64,000 nucleotides of DNA from Pyxicephalus adspersus (lineage: Eukaryota; Chordata; Amphibia; Anura; Pyxicephalidae): the NCBI RefSeq assembly GCF_032062135.1, contig NC_092862.1, positions 60,115,532 through 60,179,531 of the forward strand, given 5' to 3'. The notes beneath the pieces are model-generated. The model had not been told where the DNA came from. It saw nothing but the letters and a program-made list of their open reading frames with translations, and did not search any database. Positions 37,101-48,916 of the stretch are shown one piece after another; the stretch's first letter is position 1; every line of letters begins with the position of its first letter. The position numbers were made by a program, and so were the translations under genes.

Positions 37101-39530
37101 ATACAAGAACACATTTCTTAGAACACTGAAATGCAAAACTATTTATGAAAGCATAGCTTAAATGAGCTATAAAACAGTTTGTAGCCTCATTTAGTTTAAA
37201 TTCTTCAACTGCCTGAGGGACACAAATAAGGAGTACGAAGGCCCCATGTGGGCAAAAAACACTGTGCATGTTCTGTAGTATTTAGCCAAGATTGCATATG
37301 CAGCGTAATTTGTCTAAGAATTGACTAGTCACATTACCTTTCCTGTAAATTCTTGTAAGTTCTGCTTTAGCTCTAGACAAAAAAGAGCCTGTAACCCAAT
37401 TACACATTAATTAAAAAAAATCATTTGCTGTATTTTAATTACTGCTGATGTAATTACCTAAACATCTGCACCTGCACACCACAAATCACACTCAGTAAGC
37501 ACACTAAGAATATAGTACTGTCAGGTCACTGTATAATACTGTCATTCTAAGAGGTTCCAGACACCTGGAGGAAGGTGGAAGGACCTGGAAGAAACAGTGA
37601 TTAGGTGGTTTACAAAAGGGACACCTGAGGAACCCTCATCAAATTGATGCTTTGAGACCCTTGTTGGTAAAACGTTATGTATCCAATTAAACTATTTAAC
37701 TTGCAAGTTGACACACGGTAACAGGGACATCTTTAAAAGTTTTAATCACTAACTACTATTACCACTACTATTACCATAAATTCCTAGATTTTAGAATAAT
37801 ATCTCAAATTGTTGGGCAGCATCTGTAAAAGTTATAGCTCTAAAAAAATCAGTCAATGTTTGTGAACACTGTTCAGACATGAGACAGAAAGATACAAAGT
37901 AATAGTGTTACTTTTGTATCTATTTTGTTTAATTCATTTACAGATCAAAAGTTGGAGTTACAATTAGCATATGATGTCCAGCAAAGCAATCTTAGAAACA
38001 ACAACAAAAAAATCATAAAATGTGTTGCCCTTTATTAACCTGTAGTTTAATGATTAACTCTTCATATTTTTCTCTGATGATTTTTGTTTAATTTCTGGTC
38101 ACATTAAAAACCCACAAATTAGATTTGAAGACTTTAACTTTGTGATGCTTTGCACATCATAAATAATGTAATGTTAAACAAGACAAATTATATTAAAACT
38201 TGTTATTTAGTGTACAAAAATATATATCATTTTAAATATACACCCATTTTTGTTTTGTTAAATTTGTTTACATTTGTTAAAAACATTGTACGAAAAATAA
38301 TCTGATATATATTTTACCTAAGTAATATTAAAGCTGCTTGATCAACATAAGGTTGATAAAATGTATGTTCTAAAAATGTGAACATACATAAAAAAGTAAT
38401 TTTTTTTTTTTTTTTACAAAATATTGAAGATTAGTGAGATTTCAAAGATTGATGGCTTCTAAATAGAAACTTTACCAACAAAAAAAAAACAGCAACACAT
38501 GAGTCTGTAGTAATCTGTGTAACCAGTTGATCGGAGGAGTTTCAGGTGCGGAAGCAGCATCACTGGCCATTAGAAGGGCTGTCTAATTTTGTGAAAGTTA
38601 ATAATTTGAAAATTAATAATAAAAAAAAAAATTCTCCCAACACTCCGGATCACTAGAAAGAGGTGCTGAACAAGACCTCTTGTAGGTTGTGTACTTTGTT
38701 ATAAAAAAAATGACTAGTGAACCTGGCAAAAGCCTTTAACTGATATTTGCATACTTTGACCAATATTTGGACCATCCTTTTTGAAAAGCAGCAAAGGCAA
38801 CTTAACAGACATTTTTACTAGTTAATAAAGTAACTAATTACTGATGTGTTATTTTCTCCTATCAACCACTCCAAAAATGCCAAATGTTGCCAATTTTCTT
38901 ATTTTTTGACGAGGTAGTAACCGTTCCTTCTAAATATAGCAAAGTAAATTACAACATTAATTTTCAATTCCAATTATTGTTTACTGTGAAATCGAATTGG
39001 CTGAAAATAGTCTCCAGACAGAAATGTAAATGTGTTAATGATGTTGAAAATTATGAGAAACATAAAACACAAAAAGGCCGTTTTTAGAAATTCAGTAGAA
39101 TACTAGATATATGTTTGATTTCCATTCTTATTTTTTTTCAAACACATGCATGGTTTTCCAATGCAGAGATTCCAGCACTGAACTGTTTGAAATACTCACA
39201 GCTAGATGAAAAAATACAGTAATTTCCTCAACTAGATTAACTTGACCATGTTTGTCTTGTCTGTAGCTGTATGGCACCCAATTCACTGAAGCAAAAGTTT
39301 GTTCCACCTCCATTATATGTGTATGTGTGTGAGAAAATATGTGGAAGGTATATTAAAAACTTACACAGATGTATAATCTATGTGTTTGAAATCAATATAT
39401 TTAATATAATTACAATGCATGTGGTAAGTGCACACAAATTTAATTTTGTAATTGTGTGTAAAGAAAAATCCTTGTCATTCTACACTAGCAAGAGAGTGAT
39501 ACCATGATCTGTTTAGCAAAGTTCCCACTT
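34162..39530. other. AT-rich noncoding DNA
   Basis: No gene is supported. 36930-37095 contains two imperfect copies, about 110 bp apart, of a segment with TCTGGTTTTGTGTTTACATA and TCTATTATAGTTATTAAAAA, a local tandem duplication. 36600-36860 has a higher-GC patch of the frog-repeat type. 37624-37680 carries CCTGAGGAA followed by GGTAAAACGTTATGTATCC, a degenerate relative of the hammerhead-like motif at 52.2 kb. Confidence 0.45.
36930..37095. repeat. Local direct duplication
   Basis: Two adjacent copies each contain an A-run, CTGGTTTTGTGTTTACATA (the first copy has one or two changes), TTTTGAATCTTGCA and TCTATTATAGTTATTAAAAA. Spacing is about 110 bp. Confidence 0.8.
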
Positions 39531-39730
39531 GTTAGTCCACCAATGTAAGGGGCAGGTTTCTTTTGACCACCATTGTAAGGAACCCTCTTCCACTAACCAG
39601 AAATGTACAGGGCACTTTTCCATTGACCACCAATGTAAGTGGTACTTTGCCACTGGGGTAAGGGGTATTTTCCACTGACCAACAATGTACAGGACCTTTT
39701 CTTATTAGCGACCAATGTAAGGGGAACCTT
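39531..39730. repeat. 30-bp minisatellite (ACCACCAATGTAAGG)
   Basis: Seven degenerate units have the core CAATGTAAGG at 39541, 39571, 39601, 39631, about 39658, 39683 and 39713, mostly 30 bp apart. The unit reads roughly CCACTGACCACCAATGTAAG plus GGGYACTTTT. It is followed by CTGATCGCTGCACCCTGTAA and GCTGTATTGTATG, a flank also seen near 57160-57190. Confidence 0.85.
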
Positions 39731-41264
39731 ACCTGATCGCTGCACCCTGTAAGCTGTATTGTATGTGCTTTAATTTTTTGACTATGAGCTATATATCAAT
39801 TTACCATTAGAGAAGAGGGGGGGGGGTCATTAATTATTACTAAAATTGGCGTATCATTTAGAGGAGGCTGTGTTATTAAAAACAGTCTGCTCCTGGGATC
39901 AAATATTTAAGGTATGCCACATGTTAATGTAGCTTGTAAATCCATGGTTTATTCTGATGGCAATTTTAACTCAGTGGGTATTTTCTTTGTGACTTATATA
40001 TTATTACAAGTATACAATATGTTCAGTACAATTGTGACCATCCCAGTGTGCAAATCCTGTTCAGTCCTGTTCTGTACTAGGAAATTTCAGAAGAGAAGAA
40101 GTTCTAATGACTTTCCAAGAACAGGCAGTGATAAAGTGATATGTTGCTGGATTGGATATTTTCAAATAATTTTAGTAAAACTGAAATATATCTGCAAATT
40201 GCAAGATTGTAGAAGCAAGATGTCGGCACATTCTTTAAGGTCTTCTAATGGCTTTTTATTGCAATCTGAAAAAATGTGCATTTGTGAAAGGATTCAGTTC
40301 TATGTAGGGATTCTTTTTACAAACCACAAACTGCCTTCAAAAATGCCTTGCTGTTTCTTTATACTGGCACAGTTTCAGCAAGTCTGATTGCAAACTTTTG
40401 AAACAGATACTTCCCAAATCTTAGAAAGATTGATGATTTTTTCCCTATACTAGCAGTGTTTACAGCCTGGATCCTATCTAAAGAGGAGCAGGGCTTGGTA
40501 CGTGATTAACAGCAACTTACGGTTCTTCATGGATTGTCCTTTGCAGAGGGAAACCATGTTGTGAATGATTCTGTGGATATGCTTGGCAAGAACATTATGT
40601 AGAAAACCCTCAGTTCCTGGAACACATTCTTCAAAAATTAGCATCACAAAATAAGCAGGATTCCAGGCGTTCTATCCCTGAGTATGCAAAGTACATGTAT
40701 TTAACAAAACGGTGGAGACTACACCAGTTCATGCTAAATTCTAGGCAAACCGCATAATAAAGAGATACATTTTATGTATTACTTTATCCTTTTTACAAGG
40801 TACTTAATAGGGTAAAAAGTTACAGTAGCAGTAGAGTGATAAAAAAGCTCCCAATTAATCTGTTATATCAGCATGTTCCTTCACTGGTTCTTGAAGCATT
40901 TTCTATGTCTTTTAGTCTGAGCTCTGCTTTATCTTTCTTTTTTTTTTTTCTTTCAACCAGTTAGATTTAAAACACTTGTCCATGCATATTTTAGATTTAC
41001 CATCTGCAGGCAGAACGGTTTTATTAAGTGATCACTGTATTTTTGAGTCACTTTGCTTTGAATAGGCTGTAATATGACTGCTATTCAAAAAACCCTCAAC
41101 AGCTGAATGAGTTAGAAGAGCACATTCCTCTTTTCAATTCATGTGTGTAGGGGAGGGGGGATTGCAAACCGCTGGTGGGGTGCCCAACTTGGAGCTTTAA
41201 GACCAGTTGAATAAAGTTTTCAAAGTGAATGATAGACCTGGGTGTCTGACTCTTGTATAAAACA
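39731..41264. other. AT-rich noncoding DNA with one 157-codon open frame
   Basis: An open plus-strand frame spans 39914-40387 (157 codons from ATG). It lacks low complexity, but I recognise no domain, no splice structure and no family. In a window this size one frame of that length can arise by chance. Nothing else is seen. Confidence 0.4.

Positions 41265-41301
<37 letters not shown>
41265..41301. repeat. (TG)n(TA)n microsatellite
   Basis: TG repeats at 41265-41279 pass directly into TA repeats to 41301. Confidence 0.92.
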
Positions 41302-41926
41302 TCTAAATGGATTGGCTTATATGTGAAGCTAAATATAGATTTGTGTATGCAATATAGATAATGTCAGATGTATGTACAAATCCTGTGTGTAATACATCAG
41401 GCTTACTGAAAAAATGAAAAATAATTTGGTAATATCCTGTCTCACATGCCTACCATAGCTACCACACACAAATACTATGCAGGCATAAAGGCAATGCTTA
41501 TGAAGAAATTGGTCTGCCTGATTTGCAACCGATTTCTTAAATCAAAACCTGATAGATAAGCTTATTTTTAATTTTAAAGAAAGTACCAATAAAATGTTTT
41601 TTGCTAGTTTCTCGTTACCTTGTTTTTTATGGCTTCATTGCCACATCTGTGGGTGTGGTCCTCATTAATCTGCAGGGCTTGATATACAACAAGCGTAATA
41701 ATTTCATTCGTCTAGTGAAACTTGAGCCCTTAAACACTCATGTTCAGAGAAAGATCCTACCTTTTTTCTGTTTATAAACATTTAGGTACCTGCAATCATG
41801 AACATTGATGGTCAGTTGAAAAGCTCCTATTTCTGACCTGCTGGTAAGTAGCAAAGACCAGCTGACATCCAAGGGTACTTACTGGTCAGGAGCCTTATTC
41901 ATTGGTTTCTAACCTATCCTGTTTTC

Positions 41927-42221
41927 CCGATGATAAGGCATCCCCATCAAATAAGCCAACCCCCGATTTTTGCTCAAACAATTAAAATAAAGCACCACCC
42001 GCAAATAAGACATCCTCCGATACCTGATACTGTGTGCCTCTGTGTGACTCCTCGATGCTGGCTGCAGTGACAATGAATGGCACATGAGTGATTTTCAACA
42101 ATAAATGTGTACTGTAGTCTTCTTCATGGAAAAATAAGACATCCCCCTGAAAATAAGACCTAGGGCATATTTTGGCATTTCAAAAAATATAAGACAGTGC
42201 CTTATTATAGGGGAAACAGGG
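41927..42221. mobile_element. MITE flanked by TA (mariner/Tc1-like)
   Basis: TA at 41925-41926 and TA at 42222-42223 flank inverted ends. The left end is TCCTGTTTTCCCGATGATAA and the right end read inward is CCCTGTTTCCCCTATAATAA, both followed by GGCA. Inside are repeated AATAAGACATCC-type segments, reading CCCGCAAATAAGACATCC and CCCCCTGAAAATAAGACC. 295 bp, no coding capacity. The TA duplication suggests the mariner/Tc1 group. This is inference from the flanks only. Confidence 0.75.
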
Positions 42222-42953
42222 TAGTGATCTCTATGATATTAAATAGTGATCACTTGGTGGAGGAATAGCTGCTGTGTCTGTTCACCTTTTTTTTAATGGG
42301 AGATGTTCACCAACATAAAATCATAGCGTATCATTCTTAAGGAAAAATCCCTTTGATTATTTCCTAACCAGTATATGAGTGTGTTGTAGCTTGTCAAATG
42401 CTTTTTACATGCTTGCTGAAACTCATCCATCTTACAAGCAAAAGTCTTTACTAGTAAAAGCCAAGGACTGACAATTTGTTTACAGCCATCTTGTTTTATT
42501 TCTGCAATATGCCAGGCCAGGCCATGAACTGGAGAAAATCCAGGTAACGTATAGTATTTTTATATTTGCAAAAGTGAAACCTTATGTAAAATGCTATGAA
42601 TAGATTTCTAGGTTAATCGTTTTATCTGCAGTGCTTTTTCTTTTCAGCACTAAATGAGTTGATGCTTTTATGTACAGTAAGTTAGTTGCCTGTATTGAAA
42701 AAAAGAGCAGAGACACTTTTTTTATTATTTATCTATTTAGATCTATGTGCAGATTCATGGCCTGTTCATAGTTTAAAAAATGAATATTTATATTTTTCTT
42801 TATGTCAGCAAAATGCAGAGCTGTGGGGACCAATATGCTGTGTTAACATAGAGGGAATGCTTCAATTATAAACTAGTCCGACATGGTATATCATGTCCAA
42901 AGTCTGTCCAGACACAGACCTTATTCAAATTGAAACTGATCATTACTGGCATG
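42222..42953. other. AT-rich noncoding DNA
   Basis: No gene or repeat is recognised. The open frame at 42686-42871 has no supporting feature. Confidence 0.5.
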
Positions 42954-43260
42954 TTGATAACTGTTGGCTGAATATCTCACTATTCGATTTGACAACTATT
43001 CGATTGAATAGGCCAATATTTTTCAGGTGATCGAACGTCGAATTCCAACACCAATAAAGTCAATAGGGGGGAAAGTTGGGTTTTTTTCAGGACTGTGTAG
43101 AGCTTCTACAGCCTACAAATACATTTTAAAAGACATGTCAAGACCCGCACAGCTCTGCACAACACTGTACAAGGCAAGAAAAAAATCAGGAAGGCTTTAT
43201 TATGTTGCTGGCAAGGCCATTTAATGGGGCGGTCAATGGAACATGCCAGATTTTATACAG

Positions 43261-43740
43261 GCCTCCGAGTAGAGGCAGAGAGGGCCCCAAAGGTGGTTCC
43301 TCCGGTCCAAAAATTTGGCGCCAGGTTTCACTGCTTATGTTACAAGCCATACACAGGCTTCAGAGTAGAAGCAGAGGGCCCTGACAGAGTTCCTCCAATC
43401 CAAAAATTAGCAGGTTACACAGCTCCGTTGCAAGTGATATAGGCCTCAAAGTAGATAGAGGCAGAGGGCCCCGAGGGAGGTCCTCCGTACAAAAATTAGC
43501 CAGTTACACAGCTTTGTTACAAGTGACATAGGCCTCACAGTAGATAGAGGCAGAGAGCCTCGAGGGGGAGAAGCTCCATACAAAATATAGCCAGTCACAC
43601 AGCTCCATTACAAGTTATATAGGCCTCAAAGTAGATAGAGGCAGAAGGTCCTGAGGGAGGTCCTCCATACAATAATTTGCCAGTTACACAGCTCCATTGC
43701 AAGTTATATGCCTCAGAGACAGAGTAGAGGTAGAGGGTTA
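43261..43740. repeat. 89-bp tandem repeat in the hAT element (transposase 3' side)
   Basis: Units start with GCCTC at 43261, 43357 (GCTTC), 43443, 43532, 43623 and 43710, spaced 86-96 bp. Each contains AGTAGATAGAGGCAGAGGGC, a TCCTCC block, AAAATTAGCCAGTTACACAG and CTCCATTGCAAGT. The units are clearly related but diverged by point changes. Confidence 0.9.
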
Positions 43741-43882
43741 CGAGGGGGAGGAGAAGAAGGAGATGCAGAAGGCTGTGAAAGTGCTCTTCTTCTCAAGGTG
43801 TCAGCAGGCAATACAGCAGTTGCCGACTAATCGGTGCACTCTGCAGAGGGGGTGTTGAAGTCATTGCCGATCCAAGCCTTAT

Positions 43883-45417
43883 TCATTTTATTAAAAGTGA
43901 GTCGGTTGAGAGGCAAATGGACTTGTCCCTCACTACGCCCCCAGCTGCACTGAACGCTCTTTCAGATAACACACTTGCGGCTGGGCAGGCAAGGATCTGA
44001 ATTGCATGTTTTGCCAGCTCCGGCCACTGCTCAAGCTCGGATGCCCAGTAGCGCAGTGGGTCCTGGCTTTGCAGGTTGCAGATGTCCCATGTAAAGCTCA
44101 GGTATTCCTGCACCATAACTGAGTAGCGCTGCTGACTGTCATTGGCAACTGCTGCACAACTGGTTACTTTCCTTCGCTCAAAAAAAGCCTGCATAGTTTG
44201 GCTTAGACGACCTCTCCTGCTGCTGCCACCCATGCTGCTTAAGATAGTTGTTTGGCTGCCATGGCTGGTTTAACTGCCATAGGGATCCCTGCTGCTGCTG
44301 CTGCTGCTGCTGTTGGCATATGGAAAGGCTGAGCACAAGTCCCTTACAAGCACTTCTTGGTAGTGCTGCATTTTAGCTCCCCTGTATTGGGGCAAGATGA
44401 GTTGTTCTATCTCAGACTTGTAACATGGATCAAGTAATGTAGCAATACAGTAGTCGTCAGTGTTTGTTTTTATGTGCTATATGCGCGGATCTTTGGCATT
44501 GCACTCCTGCATGAAGGCTGTCATGTTGCTTAAAGTTCCCACAGCTGAGGGAGTTCTGGACCCAGACTCCTGTGGGTCGAACAGCAGCACCGGGTCGTCC
44601 TCCTCCTCTTCCTCAGCCTGGTCTTGCCATCCACGGAACATGCCGCCTTGTGTTTGGGTGGATGGATGCCATCTACCCTCCATATCCTCCTCTGCCCCTT
44701 CCTCCTGTTCATCCATGCCTGCAATCTCATCCTCATCCTCTTCCACCTCCTCCTCTTCCTGGATTTGCGGTACACTATGCCTAGTAGGCACGCATGTCCG
44801 AAATGATAATGAAACGTCATCTCTTCCTGCAGCGTCCGCTCTGTGCCGTGTAAATCCACCAATTTGGCCCTGGCTGTGTACGACCGGCGGAAATGCGCTG
44901 ACAACTTTCTGGCCTTCAGCATCAGCGGCTGGGGGCCTGGGTACTTTGCAAGGAAGTGTTGTACTATGAGTTTCATGACCTGGGCCAGGCAAAGTACGTG
45001 TGTGAGTTTCCAAGAACACAGGGCTGCCAGCAGATTGGCCCCGTTGTCACACATGACCTTGCCTGGCTGGAGTCTGTGCGGAGAGAGCCATATGTTCTCT
45101 TGCTCCCACAGGGCACTTAGAATGGTTGCGCCCGTGTAGCTGAGGGAGCCGAGGCATCCCAACCTCAGGACTGCGTGGCAACGTCTGACTTGTGCCACCA
45201 AATAGCACACAGCAGGTTGTTGCTGGAGGGGAACAGATGCTGGTGGATGGGAGGTGCTGGGTCTCCACGGCAAAGTGTCCTTGGAGGAAGAAGTTGAGGC
45301 AGACGAGTCAAAGGAGGTGGCAGTGGAGGTCGAGGAGGAGGTTGCATGGCGATGTGCTCTGGGCGGAGCTAGGTATGCAGGCCTTTCTGCAGCTGCATCT
45401 TCCTCTGCTGCCACCAA
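43883..45417 (-). pseudogene. hAT transposase (ZBED-like), broken
   Basis: hAT transposases combine an N-terminal BED zinc finger, an RNase H-like catalytic core and a C-terminal dimerisation region. Seen here: CDNGANLLAAL and LIVQHFLAKYP (catalytic-core region, about 44890-45090), an acidic low-complexity stretch (EEEEVEEDEDEIAGMDEQEE), VGTLSNMTAFMQECNA, then IATLLDPCYKSEI (the conserved LLDPRYK block, about 44400-44440), and at the end ILACPAASVLSERAFSAAGG, the diagnostic dimerisation motif (about 43930-43990). The two parts lie in different frames, so there is a frameshift between about 44770 and 44850. The segment that normally follows KLVDL is missing. In-frame stops are TAG 44477-44479 and TAA 44270-44272. 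The gene ends at 43883. I cannot see a clear BED finger upstream of 45417. A CAG run (AGC)n near 44290 gives a serine tract. Confidence 0.88.
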
Positions 45418-46303
45418 AGTTACCCAGTGAGCTGTGTAGGAAATATATTTTCCCAGTCCGTGCTTGCTTGACCAACTGTCGGACCAACTGACCTGCCTAT
45501 GATGATCTCCTTGTTCTTCCCATGTCGGAACAAGGACATCATCATCATCATTATTAGAGGAGACAGTTTCCCTGTATGTGCCGACAGGAAGCAGCAGCCT
45601 TTTGGAGCCACTTTGAAGTGGCTCAGAGTGTTGGGGTTAAAAGTAAGAGGAGGGAGATGACTCAAACAACTATGCGTCTTCAAGGAATGCGTCATGCTCC
45701 ACATCTCCACCCCCTTGGTAGGACTTCTCTAAGTACTCATGAACTTTCTACTCTACATGAGACTTTCCAGATTAGGAGGAAGAGGTGTATCAGGGACTAT
45801 AGTTTGGGACCCCTGTGAGGCCTGTGTCTGGGACTAAGAGGAAGAGGGGGTCCAATCACTTGACCCAGGCTGGGTCATGTACTCTACTACATGTTGTTCA
45901 AGGTGCGGTAATAATGGGTGCACACCACCACCAGCAGCGCTAAAATGTCTAAAATGCTTCTATTTCTCGAATCTGCAGTTAAAAACCAACCCATACTGCT
46001 TTTCTTGCCACCCCTGACAAAGTTGACCCTTCCTTTTTGGCTAGGAATATTTAAAATTGTTTGTGTGGCACACCCTGCAAAATACTTTTGAGCTAATATG
46101 CTTCACAAAGTGTAAATAATTATAGTAAGTGCGCTGTGTGTGTTGTAAGTGGTACTTTCCTTCAGTGGTGACACTTGTAATATGCAGCACAGTATACAAA
46201 TGTGACATCCGCACTGTGTCTGTCTCGGTACAATTGTGATGGTGTGCACACCATCCCTGGGTACCCTGGCTCTGGTTGCCTGTATGTAACACACTGACTG
46301 ACT
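45418..46303. other. hAT element 5' region, remains of transposase N-terminus
   Basis: This is part of the hAT element upstream of the readable transposase. A minus-strand frame at 45420-45710 (LSHFKVAP, SLFRHGKNKE) could be a ruined BED finger, but the Cys and His ligands are not in a convincing order. The rest has no gene. Confidence 0.35.
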
Positions 46304-46469
46304 ACAGGACAGGAGCAATACAGTACAATATACAACTATCTATCTGACTAACAGTGAAAAACTCTACCTATCTGAGTAAAGAAGATTACAGGACTGAAGC
46401 AATACAGTACAATACAACTATCTATCTAATGATGACTATATGACTATGACTAATAGTGAAACAGTCTAA
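46304..46469. repeat. 84-bp tandem duplication near the hAT 5' end
   Basis: ACAGGACAGGAGCAATACAG at 46304 and ACAGGACTGAAGCAATACAG at 46388 begin two copies. Each continues through ACAACTATCTATCT to TAGTGAAA- or CAGTGAAA-like ends. The second copy is interrupted at its end by the MITE at 46470. Confidence 0.8.
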
Positions 46470-46888
46470 AGCTACGTACACACTTCCAATTATTATCGTT
46501 GGAAAACGAACGACGAACGATCCTGCACGATATATACGAACGATCGTATAGCACCGATCCTGCACATAGAGATAACGACACGATCGTTCATAGATATTGT
46601 ACACACAATAGATACGATCGTTTAAGCGATAGAGGAACTATGTGCACGACAGGAAAGTGAACGGACGTTCGTTCATCACGCATGCTCTGAACATGGATGA
46701 TCAACGAACGACCGTACACATGAACGATGTTCAACGATCGTCGTCCGATCCGCCGGTCCGGTCGTTCGTTTCCAACGAGTTTCCTCTTTCGTCGGCGTCG
46801 TTGGTTACTTTTTTACGAACGATTTTTTGCCCAATCGATCGTTCGTCGTTCGATTGGAACGATAAAAATTGGAAGTGTGTACGCACCA
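46470..46888. mobile_element. Nested MITE with GTACACAC ends
   Basis: The left end is AGCTACGTACACACTTCCAA and the right end read inward is TGGTGCGTACACACTTCCAA. TAA at 46467-46469 and TAA at 46889-46891 would be a 3-bp duplication, as made by PIF/Harbinger elements. The interior is rich in the self-complementary motif CGATCGTTCGT / ACGAACGATCG and has no real coding capacity (the open frame at 46642-46920 is composed of it). It is inserted in the hAT element and so is younger than that element. Confidence 0.85.
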
Positions 46889-46997
46889 TAACTAACTGCA
46901 GCAATTTAATTTTACTTTAACACCGCCAGCAGCACAGAGAGGTTGTGTCTGCTACCAGATCTCTGTCATGAGTGGTAAATGCAGGCAACCCCTGGCC

Positions 46998-47011
46998 TTA
47001 TATAGGCCAAT
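46998..47011 (-). promoter_or_regulatory. TATA box with CCAAT motif, candidate hAT transposase promoter
   Basis: On the minus strand TATATAAGG (TATATAA at 47004-46998) is preceded by ATTGG at 47011-47007 and again by ATTGG at 47047-47043. It lies near the transposase 5' end of the hAT element, where a promoter is expected. The nested MITE and the tandem duplication now separate it from the coding remains. Assignment is by motif and position only. Confidence 0.35.
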
Positions 47012-47257
47012 GGTTGTCTGTGTGGCATGTGGTGACAGACAGCCAATCCGGGGCCTGCCACCACAAAGATGGGGGAGAGGATCCCTGCTCTTTTTGGAGG
47101 GCCCAAGGCATTATGGGGAAGGTCCCTAGGCACTGTGGGAGCACCAAATTAGCGCCTGTGAATCACGTGTTTTTCGGGTCGGGTCTAGCCAAATTTGAAC
47201 GACCATATTTCGGTCAAATAAAAGAACCCGAATTCAAACTTCAACACTATTGATAAC

Positions 47258-48916
47258 TACTTTAAAACATTTTGTGACCCACTAAAGTATAAAACTACTT
47301 GGGATGGTTTCCATTTTAGCTGGGACTATCAGTACTATTTCTTATCTGATTAACCACATTACACACTACAGTGTGATCTTTCTTTGCCTATTGCACGATG
47401 CATGCCAAATGTTTTCAGAAACAAAAGTATTATTGAATATTCTTGCTTTTATACACGAAATTGAGTGTAACAGTTATGCTTGTTTAGTTGTAACGTAGAT
47501 CAGGCACTATTGGGTTGATCCAACATTTTGTATATTTAGCCTCCAAACATCATATTTGTGTAGTGTTGTCTAATAGCATTAAATAACATATTCATATAGT
47601 GAAGAGGAATGCACACAACTGTGGTATTGGTAGTGTACACTTCATAGCTTGCAGTGTTGTATAGTTCAGGTAGCTGATCGTCAGCTACTGTCAAACTTCA
47701 AGGGAGCACTTAGTTCTGACTCTCATCTCCTCAAACCTTCCTCAAAGTCAACTTAATGAGAAAATATGAAGCCTCACTATTTAAAAGGTAACTGTGCATA
47801 CATTAATAATTTAAGTCCATCTTTGACAGGGACTAGTTCTAGTTAAATAAAGCCTAAGGTATGCAGCATATATAGAATCTTTAACTTTATTTCTTGTCCA
47901 TATATTCATGATCAGGTATTTATATTCAGCTGCCACTCAGTTGTCTTATTATGCTCCTGTGATTTGTTTGCTGCTGTCACTGTATAATGCTGACTCTTCA
48001 TGTGAACTGTGCCTGTATATTTGTGTTTCATCTCCGAGCGAGTGGAAAATGTTTTTCAAGTTACATTGAAGCACATTATTTCTCACTGAATAGAACAGAA
48101 TTCAGCTGACGAACAAATAATAAGTGGGACTTTAGCTTCAGGAAGAAGCACCAAAGCTTTTTATGTGAAAAATGCCCTCTTAATGCGCTATGTGCCTGCG
48201 GTGATGTAACTCAATTCTGAAATACAAAGGGATGCTCCTGTACTGCACAGAGACCTCCTCATCGATTGCTAATATACTGGGCCCTTCTATAGGATGATGT
48301 AATGCTCTTCACGTTACTAGGGAAAGTGACCTTGAGGGAGATCGAATGGCTGAGCCACGGAGGTGGATGCATTCTAACTAAGTTACCTTGTTTCTTGCTA
48401 AATTGGCTATATCCTTACACCCACATTGCAGAAACAGATTATAAAAGCAATCATGCCTAACGCAATAATAGGGGCTATCTATTAGTGAAACATGAGCTTG
48501 TACATGAAAGTATCTGAAAGCTACATTATGCCGCAACGCAGTGTTAAACAGCAATGCACACACAGAAAAACAGATGCCTTTTTCTCTCAATGAATGATCA
48601 TTTCATTTTCTGTTCCAGCAAATTTTCGTCTTAAATGTTATATTTCTGAAAACTAAGCTATCAAAGAGCACTGAGAGTAAATGACTGCTGCCCTTGTAGA
48701 AACTCAGTTGGATCTGTTATATACCTCTAGATATTTGTTTAGGTATAGGGTGACAGCAAGGGCTTCAGGAGAAAGTGCAAGCACACATACCATATATACC
48801 AATCAGTGCTACTGTTTCAAAGCAAAGCAAAGTTTACATTTACTTCTGTATGTACTGCTAAAGTTTGGTATATATTGTATCTACATCCAAAATATATTGT
48901 TTTTGGACACTGCTCT
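47258..48916. other. Noncoding DNA, possibly containing conserved elements
   Basis: No gene and no repeat signature. 47940-48640 lacks repeat character and long A/T runs and has several TAAT and ATTA core motifs, as vertebrate conserved noncoding elements often do. This is an impression that only alignment can test. Confidence 0.3.

Larger units (their letters stand above)
42962..47249 (-). mobile_element. Decayed hAT (Ac-like) transposon
   Basis: The 8-bp repeat TTGATAAC occurs at 42954-42961 and again at 47250-47257, flanking a 4288-bp element that contains a hAT transposase pseudogene on the minus strand. The right end read inward is TAGTGTTGAAGTTTGAATTC. The left end TGTTGGCTGAATATC is only partly similar, so the left boundary is less certain. 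The duplication fits the pattern nTnnnnAn known for the Ac subfamily. Tandem repeats lie near both ends (43261-43740 and 46304-46469), and a separate MITE (46470-46888) is inserted upstream of the transposase. Base composition is clearly more GC-rich than the surroundings. Confidence 0.8.

Noticed and set aside
37922..38037. Acceptor TTCATTTACAG followed by an open frame (QKLELQLAYDVQQSNLRNN)
   Set aside because: No donor follows in frame before the stop, and it would have to be a terminal exon without other support.
39914..40387. 157-codon open frame on the plus strand
   Set aside because: No domain, no splice or promoter context and no family seen. One frame of this size is expected by chance in 64 kb of six-frame translation.
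44460..44969. Plus-strand 169-codon Ser-rich open frame
   Set aside because: It is the antisense of the acidic Glu/Asp-rich stretch of the hAT transposase pseudogene.
45192..45491. Plus-strand open frames across 44572-45491
   Set aside because: Antisense shadows of the GC-rich hAT transposase.
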